Assembly: GCA_021768485.1 (NCBI GenBank)
Contig: JAIZVZ010000005.1
Span: 28,187-92,186, forward strand
DNA: 64,000 nt
Source: Oxalobacteraceae bacterium
GTDB lineage: Bacteria; Pseudomonadota; Gammaproteobacteria; Burkholderiales; Burkholderiaceae_D
Reading direction: 5' to 3'
The notes below the pieces were generated by a model. That model ran no database searches. It saw only the letters and a list, made by a program, of their open reading frames with translations, and had not been told where the DNA came from. Shown piece after piece: positions 1 through 9,949 of the stretch (its first letter is position 1; every line of letters starts with the position of its first letter). The translations under genes and the position numbers were made by a program.

Positions 1-84
1 ATCGGGTTCATCATCTTACGCGCAATGGCCGGCATCGGGGGGGCCGTCATGGCGCTGCCGGGAACCAGCCGGCGTATGCTCTAA
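1..84 (+). CDS. C-terminal fragment of an unknown, possibly membrane, protein
   Basis: An open frame runs in from the window edge and stops with TAA at 82-84. The 27 visible residues are largely hydrophobic and end in a basic tail (SRRML), which would suit the last membrane helix of a transporter or other inner-membrane protein. The next gene starts 46 bases later on the same strand. Too little is visible to assign a family, and the frame could be open by chance. Confidence 0.35.
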   Translation: MGFIILRAMAGIGGAVMALPGTSRRML

Positions 85-130
85 AATGCGCTAGACTGTA
101 TGAAATGCCAATGTCTTGAAAGGATGCATC

Positions 131-619
131 ATGAAGAAAATTGCAGCCGGTTTGCTGTTGACCGGCATGTGGCTGGCCTGTGCCGCCAGCGCACAGGCTG
201 AAGTGACCGTCAATTTCGTCAAGCCGGGCGAGTTTAGCGATGTCCCGCGCGCCGATCAAGACCGCGATCGGGTACTGGCCGATCTGCGGCAGCACTTGAC
301 GCGTCTCGGCCAACGTTTGCCTGCGGGACAAGACTTGCTGATTAATGTGGTCGATGTCGATCTGGCCGGGCATCTCGAGCCGCGCCGCGGCGCAACAGAC
401 ATGCTGCGCATTTTGCGTGGCGGCGCCGACTGGCCGCGCATCGTGCTGCGCTACAGCTTGTCCGAGCATGGGACGGTGCTTCGCAGCAAGGAGGCGACGC
501 TGGCCGATCAAAATTATATGGATGGCATGAATCCGTATAGCGATAGCGAGCCCTTGCGTTACGAAAAGAAAATGCTCGATGACTGGTTCGCGGCCGAATT
601 CAAACTGCCCAGACGTTGA
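131..619 (+). CDS. DUF3016 domain-containing periplasmic protein
   Basis: The product is 162 residues. Residues 1-23 form a typical Sec signal peptide (MKK, hydrophobic core, AxA-type cleavage before EVTVNF), so the mature protein is probably periplasmic. The rest resembles DUF3016 proteins of betaproteobacteria: the early VNFVKPGEF-like strand, a central IVLRYSLSEHG segment and the C-terminal MLDDWFAAEF segment. Their function is unknown. The ATG at 131 is chosen because AAAGGA lies 6-7 bases upstream; a TTG at 116 is in frame but has no such site. The gene is monocistronic as far as can be seen and is followed by a strong intrinsic terminator. Confidence 0.8.
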   Translation: MKKIAAGLLLTGMWLACAASAQAEVTVNFVKPGEFSDVPRADQDRDRVLADLRQHLTRLGQRLPAGQDLLINVVDVDLAGHLEPRRGATDMLRILRGGADWPRIVLRYSLSEHGTVLRSKEATLADQNYMDGMNPYSDSEPLRYEKKMLDDWFAAEFKLPRR

Positions 620-652
620 TGGCCGGCGGCAATAGGCGATCTCTCGCCAAAG

Positions 653-679
653 AAAAAGCCGGCATGACGCCGGCTTTTT
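653..679 (+). terminator. Intrinsic terminator, possibly bidirectional
   Basis: AAAAAGCCGGC and GCCGGCTTTTT pair around a 5-base loop (664-668). The hairpin lies between the DUF3016 gene and the convergent peptidase gene ending at 710. It has T runs in both directions, so it can serve both. Confidence 0.85.
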
Positions 680-709
680 AATGACACTGTCGTGTGCAAG
701 ACATGTGGC

Positions 710-2818
710 TTACAGCCATTTTGCCAGCCAGGCGTGCAGCTGGCTATAAAAGAAGCGGCTGTTTTCGCCTTTTAAGATCCAGTGATTTTCATCTGGAAAT
801 ACGATCAGCTTGCTCGGCACGCCGAGCCGCTGTTGCGTCGCGAAATTCATCAGCGCATTGTTGATCGGTACCCGGTAATCGAGCTCGCCGACCGTGATCA
901 AGATAGGCGTCTTAAAGCCCGTGCCTTTATCGTGATTGCCTGCTTGCATGACCGGGCTTTGTTCGCGCCAGACCGGCAGATTGCCCCAGACCGGGCCGCC
1001 GCTATTGACTTCGCGTCCGAACACGCTGTCGCTGGTCCCCCATTGCATGACCAGATCCATTTCGCCGGCGTGCGAGACAATGGCTTTGTAGCGCGTGGTG
1101 GTCGCTTGCAGCCAGTTGGCCAGATGGCCGCCATAGCTGGCGCCGGCGGCGGCCAGGCGGCTGCCGTCGATGAATGGATATTTCTTGATCGCTTCATCGA
1201 CGGCCTGGTTCAGTTCGTCGCCTGGCCCGCGCAATGGATCGAACTGGATCGAGCGCGCAAATTCCTCGCCATAGCCGGTCGAGCCCTTGTAATCGGTCAG
1301 CAGCACGACATAGCCCGGTTGGGCCAGCAGATGGTAATTCCAGCGCAAGACGAATTGATCGCGCCACATGCTGGCAGCGCCGCCGTGGATCACGCTCAGC
1401 AGCGGATATTTCTTTTTAGGATTGAAGCCGGGCGGTTTGATCAGCATATTGTGGATCTGGCGGCCATCGGCCGTCTTGAACCAGAAATGCTCGGCCGGCA
1501 GCCAGTCGATGCTGGCCGCTTTGTCGGTATTGAACGAGGTCAGGCGCTTTGGACCATGGTCGAAGGCATATATTTCTGCCGGACTGCTGGCCGCTTCCCA
1601 CGCCCCGACCAGTGCCTTGCCGCCGGCGCTCAGGGAGGTAATGGTGCCGCTGGCCGGCGAGCTTTCATCGCGCACGGCGCCGCCGGCATAGGCGATCGAA
1701 TGCAGTTGTTCGAGGCCTGCATGTTCATACGTGAAAAACACGCGCTGGCTGCCTTCGGGCAGCGCAAAGTGGTCAATCGAGCGGTCCAGCGCCGGCGTCA
1801 GGATGGTTGGCGCCTGATTGTCGGCCGGCCAGGGCAGGCTGGCCAGGCGGTGCAAGTCGTAGATTTTTCCGGGCGTATTCAAGTCGCTCAAGAAAAACAG
1901 GGTCTTGCCGTCGCTTGAAAACTTGAGGTGGGAATACGAGTGCGTATCGTGGCTGATGGCCTGGGCCTCGCCGCCGCCGAGCGCCAGCAGGTAGATTTGC
2001 GAATACACCGCGGCGCGCGCGGCCTGGTCGCGATTGCTGGAGGCCGAAAACACGATGGCCTTGCCATCCGGGGTCCAGACGGCGTCGAGCAGCTGGCCGT
2101 CGTCGGACTGGGCGCCGCCGAAGCCGGACAGCCTGGCCAGCTTCGTATGGCTGAGCACATCGCGCGCGACGGCGCCGGGCTTGGCCTCGGTGACGAACAG
2201 GCGCACTTTTTTCTCGTCCAGCCATTTGTCGAAAAAGCGCGGCGGGAACGATTCATAGCTGCGCGCACTGGTTTTTTTATCGGCATGTTCCTTGGCTGAT
2301 TTCTTCACCGCTTCTTCATCGGCATTGCCTGGATAGATGTCGGAGACAAACAGGATCTGCTTGCCGTCGGGACTCCATTTCGGTTGCCGCGCGCCGAGCG
2401 TCAAATGGGTCAGGCGCTGCGCTTCGCCGCCGCCGGCCGCCAGGTCGAGCAGATAAATCTGCGCCGCCTCGTCGCCGTCGCGTTTGGCCACAAAGGCGAG
2501 CTGGCGGCTGTCGGGCGACCAGTTCAGGCCGCTTTCGGCACTCTTGGAAAACGTCAGGCGGCGCGCCGGCGTGTCATCGACCAGCGACTTGAGCCAGAGA
2601 TCGGACCATTGGCTCTTGCTGTCATAGGCAGGATCGGTCACCGAAAACACGGCCCATTTGCCGTCCGGGCTGACGAGCGGGGCACCGATCCGTTTCATCA
2701 GCCACACGTCTTCGTGGGTGATGGCGTGCTTGGGGGCAACGTTTTCTGCATGAATGGAAGTGGCCCCGGCCAGCAGCAGCAAGGCGGCGAACGAACGGAA
2801 AAGCAGGTTTTTTTTCAT
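710..2818 (-). CDS. S9 family prolyl oligopeptidase / acylaminoacyl peptidase
   Basis: A 702-residue serine peptidase. After a signal peptide (MKKNLLFRSFAALLLLAG, cleaved near SIHA) comes a WD40-like beta-propeller with repeated SPDGK and SPDSR motifs. The C-terminal alpha/beta-hydrolase domain carries the nucleophile motif GASYGG, an aspartate in the GELDYRVP context and a histidine in PDENHWI near the end, giving a complete Ser-Asp-His triad. The family cleaves short peptides or acyl-amino acids, here presumably in the periplasm. The frame extends upstream to 2932, but those 38 residues are Pro/Phe-rich and precede a normal signal peptide, so the ATG at 2818 is preferred. No clear Shine-Dalgarno sequence precedes it. 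Confidence 0.9.
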   Translation of the reverse strand: MKKNLLFRSFAALLLLAGATSIHAENVAPKHAITHEDVWLMKRIGAPLVSPDGKWAVFSVTDPAYDSKSQWSDLWLKSLVDDTPARRLTFSKSAESGLNWSPDSRQLAFVAKRDGDEAAQIYLLDLAAGGGEAQRLTHLTLGARQPKWSPDGKQILFVSDIYPGNADEEAVKKSAKEHADKKTSARSYESFPPRFFDKWLDEKKVRLFVTEAKPGAVARDVLSHTKLARLSGFGGAQSDDGQLLDAVWTPDGKAIVFSASSNRDQAARAAVYSQIYLLALGGGEAQAISHDTHSYSHLKFSSDGKTLFFLSDLNTPGKIYDLHRLASLPWPADNQAPTILTPALDRSIDHFALPEGSQRVFFTYEHAGLEQLHSIAYAGGAVRDESSPASGTITSLSAGGKALVGAWEAASSPAEIYAFDHGPKRLTSFNTDKAASIDWLPAEHFWFKTADGRQIHNMLIKPPGFNPKKKYPLLSVIHGGAASMWRDQFVLRWNYHLLAQPGYVVLLTDYKGSTGYGEEFARSIQFDPLRGPGDELNQAVDEAIKKYPFIDGSRLAAAGASYGGHLANWLQATTTRYKAIVSHAGEMDLVMQWGTSDSVFGREVNSGGPVWGNLPVWREQSPVMQAGNHDKGTGFKTPILITVGELDYRVPINNALMNFATQQRLGVPSKLIVFPDENHWILKGENSRFFYSQLHAWLAKWL

Positions 2819-2956
2819 CGGAAGAGGCGGCAAAAAGGGTGGGATGAAGGGCAAAAGGTATGAGGTGAAGGGCAATTGATAGAAAAATGTCAGATCAATA
2901 AGGTTTTGCTGCCACAGTATTGAGCTCAACATGCTTTGCTGTCAATTGCTTTGCCG

Positions 2957-2985
2957 TAGAAAAGAGACAGGCCCGATCTGGCCTG
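2957..2985 (-). terminator. Intrinsic terminator of the PHB-depolymerase-family gene
   Basis: CAGGCC (2968-2973) and GGCCTG (2980-2985) form a 6-bp stem with a 6-base loop. On the minus strand it is followed by TCTCTTTT. It lies just after the stop codon at 2991. Confidence 0.6.
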
Positions 2986-2990
2986 GCGAT

Positions 2991-4301
2991 TTAGGCCCGG
3001 GCCTTGATTGCTCGTCGGTGGCGAGGCGCGGCTGCCGGCGCCAGACGCCGGTGGCGCGCAAAAAAGGCCAGCATCAGCTGGCTGGCATCGGGGCCGACGC
3101 CGCTGTGGAACGGCAGGGCGCCGTCGCCGCCGCTCCAGGAATGGGCCAGGCCGGCAATTTTGACCACGCGCAGCAGCGCCTTGTTTTTCTGGCAGAAATC
3201 GCGCACCGAGTAGGCATGGGTACCACGTCGTCGGTTCGCCGCGCTGGCGGGCTTGTCGATGGCCGGCGCGCGGCGGTCGATGGCTGAGCGGTGCAGCAGC
3301 AGCACTTGCTGTTCGAGTTGCGACTGGTTAATCGGACGCACGACGGTATCGCCTTGCCCCTGGATCAGGATGGTCGGCATTGAGGGAAAATGCGGCGACC
3401 TGGCCAGCACTTCGGCGATGGCGCCGTGCATGCGCTGGCCGTCGCCTTGCTGCATGACCTGGTAGGCCCCCAGCGGGCTGCGTCCGGCGCCAAACAGCGG
3501 TGCCGAATGCAGGCCGATGGCGGCAATCAGCTGCGGATGGTTGAGGGCCACGATATGGGCCATGGCGGCACCGGCTGAAATGCCGCACAGATAGATGCGG
3601 CTACGGTCGATCGGCTGGCTGGCCGCCACTTTTTCGATGACGCCGACGATCAGACCGACATCGCCACCGCCGGCCTGGGTCGCGCTGTCATACCACTTCC
3701 AGCAGCGGTTCGGATGGTTTTGCCGCGATTGCTGGGGATACAGGACGGCCCAGCCCTTTTTTTCGGCCAGATGATTCATGCGCGTGCCTTGCGCAAATTC
3801 GGTCGCCGTCTGTTCGCAGCCGTGCAGCATGACCAGCAGCGGTAGTCGGGCTGGCGAGCTGGCCGGCGTCATGGGCCAGGCCGCAGGCGGCGAGGCGGCC
3901 TTTTGCGGCAGATACAAATAGTACGCCATGCGCCGTCCCGGCAAGGCGCCGCCGTCGGCCAGACTCGAATAATACGAGAGCAGCCATTTGCCGGGCGCGG
4001 CCGCGCCTGACGCCGCCGCTGTTGCCGGCGCTTTTGATGCGGCCTGATGGCGCTTGGCGCGCGGCGCGCTGGCTGCTGTTCTGATTGGCGTGCTAATTGG
4101 CGTACTTATTGGCGTACTTGTTGGCGTGCTCTTTGGTTTTGCTCGCGGCCGTTTCGGGCTTTTGCGTGGTGCGCTTTTCAGCGTGGCGCGCACGCCCGGT
4201 GCGGCGAATAGCGTGCTGAGCAAGGCCTTGGTTTGCCTTTGCTGCGCTTTTCCCGCGCTTTTCATGTTGCGTAAAAAAAGGCGCTGCAGTGTCTTTAGCA
4301 T
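2991..4301 (-). CDS. PHB depolymerase family esterase
   Basis: A 436-residue alpha/beta-hydrolase of the esterase_PHB family. The lipase box CGISAGAA puts the nucleophile at about Ser242. An early MLHGCEQTA segment suits the oxyanion region, and HSWSGGD near the C-terminus supplies the catalytic histidine. Residues about 45-95 form a basic, Ala/Pro/Thr-rich linker with a (TPIS)n repeat. The start MLKTLQRLFLRNMK resembles family members without a classical signal peptide, so the location is uncertain. Substrates in the family include poly-3-hydroxybutyrate and acyl esters. A PHA synthase lies about 6 kb away, but they do not share an operon. Confidence 0.85.
   Translation of the reverse strand: MLKTLQRLFLRNMKSAGKAQQRQTKALLSTLFAAPGVRATLKSAPRKSPKRPRAKPKSTPTSTPISTPISTPIRTAASAPRAKRHQAASKAPATAAASGAAAPGKWLLSYYSSLADGGALPGRRMAYYLYLPQKAASPPAAWPMTPASSPARLPLLVMLHGCEQTATEFAQGTRMNHLAEKKGWAVLYPQQSRQNHPNRCWKWYDSATQAGGGDVGLIVGVIEKVAASQPIDRSRIYLCGISAGAAMAHIVALNHPQLIAAIGLHSAPLFGAGRSPLGAYQVMQQGDGQRMHGAIAEVLARSPHFPSMPTILIQGQGDTVVRPINQSQLEQQVLLLHRSAIDRRAPAIDKPASAANRRRGTHAYSVRDFCQKNKALLRVVKIAGLAHSWSGGDGALPFHSGVGPDASQLMLAFFARHRRLAPAAAPRHRRAIKARA
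4084..4131 (-). repeat. 12-bp in-frame tandem repeat encoding (Thr-Pro-Ile-Ser)n
   Basis: Four imperfect copies of ATTGGCGTACTT (plus-strand reading), units starting at 4084, 4096, 4108 and 4120, lie inside the esterase gene. They encode the TPIS repeat of its N-terminal linker. Copy-number change would keep the frame. Confidence 0.8.
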
Positions 4302-4376
4302 GTCGTCCCCGAGTGATGGGCCGTCATCGACGGCCTGAGTGTGAAGACGTGATGCATCGCTGACGGCAAGGATGGC

Positions 4377-4559
4377 TTAGCGCGCGCCCTTGTGGTCTTT
4401 TTGACCGTCATTTTTATGCCGTCCCGCAACTTCGCTTTTTTCGGCTTTTTGTTTGAGTTGATCGGCTCCGGTAGTGTCGGCCGGACGCCCCGTTGCCGGC
4501 CGATGTGGCGAATCTGTCTGCTCGGTTTTGCGTTGCTCTGCTTTGTGCTTGTCGTGCAT
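4377..4559 (-). CDS. Small hydrophilic hypothetical protein (60 aa)
   Basis: The 60-residue product (begins MHDKHKAEQRKTEQ) is very rich in Lys, Arg, His, Asp, Glu and Gln. It has no hydrophobic segment and ends KDHKGAR, so it is probably disordered. The start at 4559 is supported by CAGGAG about 7 bases upstream; a longer frame to 4646 lacks such a site. It is divergent from the efflux operon starting at 4819. I do not recognise a family. Small charged proteins of this kind are often stress-induced, but nothing here shows that. Confidence 0.55.
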   Translation of the reverse strand: MHDKHKAEQRKTEQTDSPHRPATGRPADTTGADQLKQKAEKSEVAGRHKNDGQKDHKGAR

Positions 4560-4818
4560 GGCAATCTCCTGAGAATGCGCTGCCGAATGCAGTGCAGCAC
4601 CCATGCTACGCGATCGCCCGCTGCTTGAGCGTGTGCCAGCACACATAGATGAATAATGGGATTTTGAGCAACAAGGCTTGCCAATTCCATTGCAAAATAG
4701 TCAAGTATTCCCTTTATCTATGTTGCGATGCAGTAAAATCATTGCAGGCATTGCGCCTGTCATGTCGTGCGGCGCAAGTCTCGCAAAGTAGGCCCACCAG
4801 TTGACAGGGACGATAACC

Positions 4819-5895
4819 ATGATCGCACTGAACAAGACGCGGGTGATGCAAATTGGCGTGACGCTGGCAGCGATCGTTGTTGCTGCAGGGCTAGCCTATC
4901 ATTATTGGGGACGCAATACCGGCAATACCGGACTGGCTTCCGGCAACGGCCGGATCGAAGCCACCGAGATCGTGGTGGCCACGCGCGCCGGCGGCCGGGT
5001 CAAGGACATGCTGGTCAATGAAGGCGATTTCGTCAAGGCCGGCCAGGTGGTGGCGCGAATCGATTCGGATGCCTTGAACGCGCAATTGCGGCAAGCCCAA
5101 TCGCAGGCGCAACAGGCGGCCAATGCGATCGACATTGCCCGCAGCCAGCACCGGCAATATCAGAGCGAAAAAGCGGCGTTGCATGCGACCGTGCTGCAGC
5201 GCCAGGCCGAACTCGAGGCCGCCGTCAGCCGCGAAGCACGATCGGCAAAACTGGTGGACGCCGGCGCCATCACGCGCCAGTTATCCGAAGACGATTTGAC
5301 GCGCGTGGTCAGCGCCCGCGCTGCCCTGGTCGCTGCCAGGGCGCAGGAAGCGGCGGCGGACGCCGCCATCGCCACCGGCCGCGCGCAAGTGCTGGGCGCG
5401 CAATCGGCGCTGCAGGCGGCCAATGCGGCTGTGCAGCGCCTGCAGGCCGACCTGGCCGATAACGTGCTGGTGGCGCCGCGCGACGGCCGCATCCAGTACC
5501 GGGTGGCGCAAATGGGCGAGGTGGTGGCCGCCGGCGGCCGGGTCCTCAACATGATCGACCTGTCCGATGTCTACATGACGTTTTTTTTGCCGTCGGCCTC
5601 GGTGGGGCGGATCGCGCTCGGCTCGGAAGTGCGGCTGGTGCTCGATGCGGCGCCGAATCTGGTGATACCGGCGCGCGCCTCCTATATTGCCGATGTGGCC
5701 CAGTTCACACCGAAGACGGTTGAAACGGCGGTCGAACGCGAGAAATTGATGTTTCGCGTCAAGGCCCAAATCGATCCGCAATTGCTGCGTCAGCACCTCA
5801 CGCAAGTGAAGACCGGTTTGCCCGGCGTGGCCTGGGTCAAGCTCGACGATAAGGCAGCATGGCCGGCCAGCCTGCCGGCGCGGATGGCAAAATGA
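4819..5895 (+). CDS. HlyD-family membrane fusion protein (efflux adaptor)
   Basis: A 358-residue periplasmic adaptor of the YbhG/HlyD type. One N-terminal membrane anchor (about residues 12-28) is followed by a biotinyl-lipoyl half-motif ([33 protein letters not shown]), a long Ala/Gln-rich coiled-coil hairpin (about 90-205), the second lipoyl half ([23 protein letters not shown]) and a beta-barrel domain. It would link the inner-membrane ABC exporter encoded next to an outer-membrane channel that is not in this window. The ATG at 4819 follows AGGGA. The stop overlaps the next start (ATGA at 5892-5895), indicating translational coupling. Confidence 0.9.
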   Translation: MIALNKTRVMQIGVTLAAIVVAAGLAYHYWGRNTGNTGLASGNGRIEATEIVVATRAGGRVKDMLVNEGDFVKAGQVVARIDSDALNAQLRQAQSQAQQAANAIDIARSQHRQYQSEKAALHATVLQRQAELEAAVSREARSAKLVDAGAITRQLSEDDLTRVVSARAALVAARAQEAAADAAIATGRAQVLGAQSALQAANAAVQRLQADLADNVLVAPRDGRIQYRVAQMGEVVAAGGRVLNMIDLSDVYMTFFLPSASVGRIALGSEVRLVLDAAPNLVIPARASYIADVAQFTPKTVETAVEREKLMFRVKAQIDPQLLRQHLTQVKTGLPGVAWVKLDDKAAWPASLPARMAK

Positions 5896-8744
5896 GGCCC
5901 GGCCCGGCTGCGCGTCGGCTCGCATCGGCCGCCGCGACAGCGGTCCCGGCCGCCGCCTCGACCTCGACCTCGACCTCGACCGTGCCGCCGGCGGCGGCAC
6001 TGGCTGCGCGGCTGCGCGGCGTCAGCCTGCATTACGGTAACACGGTCGCGCTCGACGGCATCGATCTCGAATTACGCAGCGGCAGCATGGTCGGCCTGAT
6101 CGGCCCGGACGGGGTCGGCAAGTCGAGTCTGATGGCCTTGCTGGCAGGCGCCCGCAGCGTCCAGCAGGGGACTGTCGAAGCGCTCGGCGGCAATATGGCC
6201 GACGCCAGGCACCGGCGCCAGGTCTGTCCGCACATTGCCTATATGCCGCAAGGCCTCGGCAAAAACCTCTATCCGACCTTGTCGGTCGAGGAAAATCTGC
6301 AGTTCTTCGGCCGCCTGTTCGGCCATTCGGCGGCCGAGCGGCGCCGCCGCATCGACCGCCTGACCGCCGCCACCGGCTTGCATGCATTTCTGGCGCGGCC
6401 GGCCGGCAAGCTGTCGGGCGGCATGAAACAAAAACTCGGCCTGTGCTGCGCCCTGATCCACGATCCCGATCTGCTCATTCTCGACGAGCCGACCACCGGC
6501 GTCGATCCGCTGGCGCGCAAGCAGTTCTGGGATTTGATTGCCGGCATCCGCAGCGAGCGTCCCGGCATGACGGTGCTGGTGGCGACCGCCTATATGGACG
6601 AGGCCGAGCGCTTCGACTGGCTGGTGGCGATGGATGCCGGCAAAATCCTGGCCAGCGGCACGCCGCCCGAACTGCACCGGCGCACCGCCACGGCCTCGCT
6701 CGAAGAAGCCTTCATCGCCCTCTTGCCGGACGAGCGCAAGCGCGGCCATCACGCGATCGTCATCCCGCCGCTGGTGCTGGGCGCCGATATGCCGATTGCC
6801 ATCGAGGCGCGCGGCCTGACCATGCGTTTCGGCGATTTTACGGCCGTCGACCATGTCGACTTCCAGATCCGGCGCGGCGAGATTTTCGGCTTTCTCGGCT
6901 CCAACGGCTGCGGCAAGTCGACCACCATGAAGATGCTCACCGGCCTGCTGCCGGCGAGTTCCGGCCAGGCCTGGCTATTCGGCAGCGAGGTCGATTCCGG
7001 CAATCTGGCCACGCGGCGCCGGGTCGGCTATATGTCGCAGGGCTTTTCGCTGTATACCGAGTTGACGGTGCTGCAGAATCTGGTGCTGCATGCGCGCCTG
7101 TTTCATGTGGCACCGGCGCAGATTGCGCCGCGCGTGCAGCAAATGATGGCGCGCTTCGATCTCGAAGGCGTGCCGGACGCCTTGCCGGAGAGCTTGCCGT
7201 TGGGCATGCGGCAGCGCCTGTCGCTGGCGGTGGCGATGGTGCATGCGCCGGAATTGCTAATCCTTGACGAACCGACCTCGGGCGTCGATCCGGTGGCGCG
7301 CGACGACTTCTGGCAATTGATGATCGACCTGGCGCGCAAGGATCAGGTGACGATTTTCATCTCGACCCACTTCATGAACGAAGCCGAGCGCTGCGACCGC
7401 ATTTCGCTCATGCACGCCGGACGCGTGCTGGTCAGCGACACGCCGGCGGCGCTGGTCGAAAAACGCGGCGCGGCGACGCTCGAGCAAGCCTTTATCGGCT
7501 ATCTGGAACAGGCCGGCGCCGAGGATGCGGCGGCGGTCACACCGGCGGCGGCAGCGGCCATCGCTGCCCCGGCCGTTACTGCTGATATGGCCGATAGCGC
7601 CCATGCGGTGCAGCGCCGCTTCAGCCTAGCCCGCATGTTCAGCTATTCGCGGCGCGAATTGCTGGAATTGCAGCGCGACCCGGTGCGCGGCTTGCTGGCC
7701 TTGCTCGGCAGCCTGATTTTGATGCTGATCATCGGCTACGGCATCAGCCTCGATGTCGACGATCTCAATTTCGCGGTGCTCGACCGCGACCAGAGCACGC
7801 TGAGCCGCGATTACGCGCTGAACCTGGCCGGCTCGAGTTATTTTGTGCAGCGCCCGGCGCTGAACAGCTATGCCGATCTCGATCGGCGCATGCGCAATGG
7901 CGAACTGGTGCTGGCCATTGAAATTCCGCCCGGTTTCGGACGCGATGTCGAACGCGGTTCGGCGGTGCAGGTCGGGGCCTGGATCGATGGCGCCATGCCC
8001 TCGCGCGCCGAAACCGTCCAGGGTTATGTGCAGGGCATGCATGCCAACTGGCTGGCCCGCCATACGCGCCAATTGCTGGGGGCGGCGGCACTGACCGGTA
8101 ATGCCAGCGTCGAGACCCGCTTTCGCTACAACCCCGATGTCCTGAGCTTGCCGGCCATGGTGCCGGCCGTGATTCCGATCCTGCTGTTGATGATTCCGGC
8201 GATGCTGACGGCGCTGGCGGTGGTGCGCGAAAAAGAGCTCGGTTCCATCATCAATCTGTATGTGACGCCGGTGACGCGCACCGAATTTTTGATCGGCAAG
8301 CAGCTGCCGTATATTTTTTTGGGGATGCTCAATTTTCTCTTGATGACGCTGCTGGCGGTCACCGTGTTCCGGGTGCCGGTCAGCGGCAGCTTTCCGGCGC
8401 TGGCGCTGGCGGCGCTGCTGTTCGTGATGTTTTCGACCGGTTTCGGCTTGTTCGCCTCGACTTTCACGCGCAGCCAGATCGCCGCCATGTTTTTCGCCAT
8501 TATCGGCACGCTGCTGCCGGCGATCCAGTTCGCCGGCATGCTCAATCCCGTCTCCTCGCTCGAGGGCGTGGGGAAAATGGTCGGTTCGGTCTATCCGGCC
8601 ACGTATTTTCTGGCGATCAGCCGCGGCATTTTCAACAAGGCTCTGGGACTGGCCGACCTGTATGCCGATTACTGGCCGATTCTGGCGGCGGCGCTGTTCA
8701 TCACCGCGCTCTCGATCGCGCTATTGAAAAAACAGGAGCGCTGA
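5892..8744 (+). CDS. ABC exporter: two fused ATPase domains plus ABC-2 permease (RbbA/YhiH type)
   Basis: A 950-residue fusion. ATPase 1 has Walker [10 protein letters not shown] (about 71-79), signature LSGGMKQ and Walker B LLILDEP (Asp198-Glu199). ATPase 2 has Walker [10 protein letters not shown] (about 336-344) and Walker B with Asp459-Glu460, but its signature reads LPLGMRQ instead of LSGGxxQ. From about residue 590 an ABC-2 permease domain follows, with an N-terminal helix, a large periplasmic loop and a cluster of C-terminal helices. This layout matches RbbA/YhiH-like exporters encoded with an HlyD adaptor and a YhhJ-like permease. The start at 5892 overlaps the adaptor stop. The N-terminus has an odd Ser-Thr repeat. 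Confidence 0.9.
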   Translation: MRPGPAARRLASAAATAVPAAASTSTSTSTVPPAAALAARLRGVSLHYGNTVALDGIDLELRSGSMVGLIGPDGVGKSSLMALLAGARSVQQGTVEALGGNMADARHRRQVCPHIAYMPQGLGKNLYPTLSVEENLQFFGRLFGHSAAERRRRIDRLTAATGLHAFLARPAGKLSGGMKQKLGLCCALIHDPDLLILDEPTTGVDPLARKQFWDLIAGIRSERPGMTVLVATAYMDEAERFDWLVAMDAGKILASGTPPELHRRTATASLEEAFIALLPDERKRGHHAIVIPPLVLGADMPIAIEARGLTMRFGDFTAVDHVDFQIRRGEIFGFLGSNGCGKSTTMKMLTGLLPASSGQAWLFGSEVDSGNLATRRRVGYMSQGFSLYTELTVLQNLVLHARLFHVAPAQIAPRVQQMMARFDLEGVPDALPESLPLGMRQRLSLAVAMVHAPELLILDEPTSGVDPVARDDFWQLMIDLARKDQVTIFISTHFMNEAERCDRISLMHAGRVLVSDTPAALVEKRGAATLEQAFIGYLEQAGAEDAAAVTPAAAAAIAAPAVTADMADSAHAVQRRFSLARMFSYSRRELLELQRDPVRGLLALLGSLILMLIIGYGISLDVDDLNFAVLDRDQSTLSRDYALNLAGSSYFVQRPALNSYADLDRRMRNGELVLAIEIPPGFGRDVERGSAVQVGAWIDGAMPSRAETVQGYVQGMHANWLARHTRQLLGAAALTGNASVETRFRYNPDVLSLPAMVPAVIPILLLMIPAMLTALAVVREKELGSIINLYVTPVTRTEFLIGKQLPYIFLGMLNFLLMTLLAVTVFRVPVSGSFPALALAALLFVMFSTGFGLFASTFTRSQIAAMFFAIIGTLLPAIQFAGMLNPVSSLEGVGKMVGSVYPATYFLAISRGIFNKALGLADLYADYWPILAAALFITALSIALLKKQER
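5956..5979 (+). repeat. Hexanucleotide repeat encoding (Ser-Thr)4
   Basis: Four tandem copies of CCTCGA sit near the start of the ABC fusion gene and encode STSTSTST. They lie in an Ala/Ser/Thr-rich leader ahead of the first ATPase domain. Gain or loss of a unit stays in frame. Confidence 0.8.
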
Positions 8745-8745
8745 G

Positions 8746-9870
8746 ATGGTCCATCTGCTCAATATCTACCGGCTCGGCGTCAAGGAATTGTGGAGCCTGC
8801 TGCGCGATCCGATCATGCTGGTGCTGGTGGCCTATACTTTCACGCTGCAAGTGTACGCAGCCGCCACCGCCGCTCCGGAATCGCTGCACAAGGCGCCGAT
8901 TGCGATCGTCGATGAAGACGGCTCGCCGCTGTCGGCGCGCATCGTCGGTGCTTTTTATCCGCCGCACTTTCTGGTGCCGGCCATGGTGCCGCTGGCGGCG
9001 GTCGATGCCGGCCTCGACGCCGGCACCTATACGTTCGGCCTGAACATTCCGCCCAATTTCCAGCGCGATGTGCTGGCCGGGCGGGCCCCGGCGATACAGC
9101 TGAATGTCGATGCCACGCGCATGATCCAGGCTTTTTCAGGCAGCAGCTACGTGCAGCAGATCGTGATGGGCGAGGTCAACGAGTTCGTGCAGCGCCACCG
9201 CGTCAACACGGTCTCTACGGTAGAGCTGGTGCTGCGCGCGCGCTTCAATCCGACGCTGACTGCCAGCTGGTTCGGCTCGGTCATGGAAATCATCAATTCG
9301 GTCACGCTGCTGTCGATCATCCTGACCGGCGCGGCGCTGATCCGCGAGCGCGAGCACGGGACCATCGAGCATTTGCTGGTGATGCCGGTGACGCCGGGCG
9401 AGATCATGCTGGCCAAGATCTGGTCGATGGGGCTGGTGGTCTTGCTGGCGGCGGCCGGCTCGCTGCTGGCCGTGGTGCAGGGCGCGCTGCGGGTGCCGAT
9501 CGAAGGCTCGATCATGCTGTTTCTGGCCATTGCGGCGCTGCATCTGTTTGCGACCACCTCGATGGGCATTTACCTGGCGACGCTGGCGCGCACCATGCCG
9601 CAATTCGGCCTGCTGATGCTGTTGACGATGCTGCCGCTGCAGCTGCTGTCGGGGGCCTCGACGCCGCGCCAGAGCATGCCGGCCTTCGTGCAATCGGCCA
9701 TGCTGGCGGCGCCGACCACGCATTTCGTGGCCGCAGCCCAGGCCATCCTGTATCGCGGCGCCGGCCTCGAGGTCGTCTGGCCGCAGATGCTGGCCCTGAT
9801 CGCCATCGGCGGCGTGTTGTTCACCTTGTCGATGCTGCGCTTTCGGAAAACGATCAGCAGCATGACATAG
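8746..9870 (+). CDS. ABC-2 type permease (YhhJ-like)
   Basis: A 374-residue permease. It has one N-terminal helix (LWSLLRDPIMLVLVAYTFTL region), a periplasmic domain of about 140 residues, and five or six C-terminal helices including the family-typical region around LIREREHGTIEHLLVMPVTPGEI. It starts one base after the stop of the ATPase/permease fusion, with AGGAG upstream, so it is the third gene of the operon. It probably forms a heterodimeric channel with the permease part of that fusion. The substrate is not evident from sequence. Confidence 0.9.
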   Translation: MVHLLNIYRLGVKELWSLLRDPIMLVLVAYTFTLQVYAAATAAPESLHKAPIAIVDEDGSPLSARIVGAFYPPHFLVPAMVPLAAVDAGLDAGTYTFGLNIPPNFQRDVLAGRAPAIQLNVDATRMIQAFSGSSYVQQIVMGEVNEFVQRHRVNTVSTVELVLRARFNPTLTASWFGSVMEIINSVTLLSIILTGAALIREREHGTIEHLLVMPVTPGEIMLAKIWSMGLVVLLAAAGSLLAVVQGALRVPIEGSIMLFLAIAALHLFATTSMGIYLATLARTMPQFGLLMLLTMLPLQLLSGASTPRQSMPAFVQSAMLAAPTTHFVAAAQAILYRGAGLEVVWPQMLALIAIGGVLFTLSMLRFRKTISSMT

Positions 9871-9878
9871 GTCTTGTT

Positions 9879-9895
9879 GCGGCAGGGCCTGCCGC
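9879..9895. terminator. GC-rich hairpin between convergent genes
   Basis: GCGGCAG and CTGCCGC pair around a 3-base loop between the efflux operon and phaC, which converge here. No T run follows, so it may be a weak or factor-assisted terminator. Confidence 0.35.
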
Positions 9896-9949
9896 AGCCG
9901 GGTGGCGGCGGGCGCCGTTTTGCGCTCCGCGGTTCGCCGTATCGTCTGC

